A DNA stretch of 5,166 bases from CAZWUZ01 sp964637655 [NCBI: uncultured bacterium] (GTDB taxonomy: Bacteria > DAOPZR01), in contig CAZWUZ010000194.1 of the NCBI GenBank assembly GCA_964637655.1, forward strand, positions 1 through 5,166, read 5' to 3'. Position 1 is the first letter of the stretch, and each line of letters opens with the position of its first letter. Of the stretch, positions 4,405 through 5,166 are shown piece by piece. The notes beneath the pieces are model-generated. The model did no database searches and was not told where the DNA came from. It saw only the letters and a list, made by a program, of their open reading frames with translations. Position numbers and translations under genes: made by a program.

Positions 4405-5166
4405 ATGACTGACCAGGAATATTACCGCTCTGTCTTCACGCAACTGCAGCGCTCGTGCCGCGGGGCGTCGTATATCATCGGCGCCGGCACGGAACTCATT
4501 CAGCACGGCTGGCGCCCGGGGGGACTGCTCGTTACCGTCGAGTCGGCCGACCAGCTGTGGAAGATGGCGGTCGAGTGGGGACTGCAGATCCATATCCCCG
4601 TGCTCGGCACCCGCGACGAGCGTGTGCTCTGTCCCATCGATTTCGAAATCTCGCTGATGCACGAGAACTTCGCGCTCTATGCCGACATGCAGACGCAGCA
4701 GCACTACTTCCGCAAGTATCTCTTTCCCATCACCAAATACCTCGAGGATTTCTTCGTCGACCGGAAAATGCCCTTCATGATGGATTTGACCCCGTCGGGC
4801 GGGCACATCCTCTTCTGGGTGGAGCGCGGGACGAAGGCGTGGCAGGCGTGCGAGCAGATCGGCTATCTCGAGGACGACCTGCTGACCTGCTATCAGTACC
4901 GCGACAGCAGCGACATCAAGCGGCGCGACGGGGTCAAGCCCGCGGCGGGCATGGTGTTCAGCGGTTTGGGGCGCCTCTCCGAGTTTCTCGGCTATATGGC
5001 GAAGAACGCGCTGCTCAGCGACGGGGGCATTCCCGTCACCATCTGCGACAGCGCGGAAAAATCGATCAACTACGACAATTCATGGGCGGGTGATTCCGCC
5101 TTCATGCGCGGCATCCGCACCCCCTTCTCGCTGCACAAGAAGAACATCCAGAAGTACGGCATGTAC
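4405..5166 (+). CDS. Archaeo-eukaryotic primase (PriS-like) catalytic protein, 3' end missing
   Basis: The frame is open for 254 residues to the window edge, with no stop, so the C-terminus is missing. I read it as a member of the archaeo-eukaryotic primase superfamily, whose members make RNA or DNA primers or act as repair polymerases. The N-terminal EYYRSVF (5-11) recalls the YYR..F opening of archaeal PriS. VLCPIDFEI (74-82) gives a DxE metal-binding motif (D79, E81). TPSGGHILFW (129-138) gives the SxxH nucleotide-binding motif (H134). INYD (221-224) fits the third acidic motif, followed 14-20 residues later by IRTPFSLHKK (237-246), the counterpart of the IRLPGSLHGK segment after motif III in PriS. 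No zinc motif, helicase or ligase domain is seen in the visible part. Start choice rests on the strong Shine-Dalgarno sequence and the upstream promoter. The assignment is by motif reading only. Alternatives are a LigD-polymerase-like or plasmid/phage PrimPol protein. Confidence 0.6.
   Translation, partial: MTDQEYYRSVFTQLQRSCRGASYIIGAGTELIQHGWRPGGLLVTVESADQLWKMAVEWGLQIHIPVLGTRDERVLCPIDFEISLMHENFALYADMQTQQHYFRKYLFPITKYLEDFFVDRKMPFMMDLTPSGGHILFWVERGTKAWQACEQIGYLEDDLLTCYQYRDSSDIKRRDGVKPAAGMVFSGLGRLSEFLGYMAKNALLSDGGIPVTICDSAEKSINYDNSWAGDSAFMRGIRTPFSLHKKNIQKYGMY

Noticed and set aside
4333-5093. Frames 4333-4806 (minus) and 4455-5093 (plus) overlapping the primase-like gene
   Set aside because: The overlapping frame from 4405 has the promoter, Shine-Dalgarno sequence and AEP motifs; the others have none.

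Overview
The window reads as a GC-rich bacterial chromosome segment. Three lines of evidence point to a bacterium: sigma-70-like promoter hexamers with 17-base spacers lie in front of three of the four genes, a strong Shine-Dalgarno sequence precedes the rightmost gene, and two genes overlap as ATGA. The lineage cannot be named from this sequence. No RNA gene, insertion sequence, CRISPR array or integration site was seen.

Layout from left to right. Bases 1-116 hold no convincing gene. Bases 117-1643 (minus) encode a polytopic GT39/ArnT-like glycosyltransferase. Just upstream of it are a good promoter (1718-1746) and a possible 15-22 codon leader reading frame whose stop overlaps the glycosyltransferase ATG as TAATG. 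The gap up to 2025 contains a perfect 24-base palindrome and two further hairpins, packed against the stop of the next gene. Bases 2026-3108 (minus) encode an extended short-chain dehydrogenase resembling thioester or fatty acyl-CoA reductases. It overlaps by 4 bases with 3105-4049 (minus), a cation diffusion facilitator (CDF) family transporter whose usual fifth-helix metal ligands appear to be missing. The two are very probably one operon. The 355-base divergent region 4050-4404 carries two candidate minus-strand promoters for that operon, a set of inverted repeats that could form mutually exclusive hairpins, and a plus-strand promoter with Shine-Dalgarno for the last gene. Bases 4405-5166 (plus, running off the end) encode a protein with the motif order of archaeo-eukaryotic primases (AEP, PriS-like): DFE, SGGH, a later acidic residue, then IRTPFSLHKK.

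How the genes relate: the transporter and reductase are co-transcribed, probably translationally coupled, and may act together at the envelope or in lipid metabolism, but no shared pathway is visible. The glycosyltransferase seems to be transcribed separately, behind its own promoter. The primase-like gene is divergent and is the most unusual item, because bacteria normally prime replication with the unrelated DnaG. The most interesting regulatory signals are the near-identical architecture of two minus-strand promoters, each placing a start codon 6 bases after the -10 (possible leaderless messages), and the alternative hairpins upstream of the transporter.
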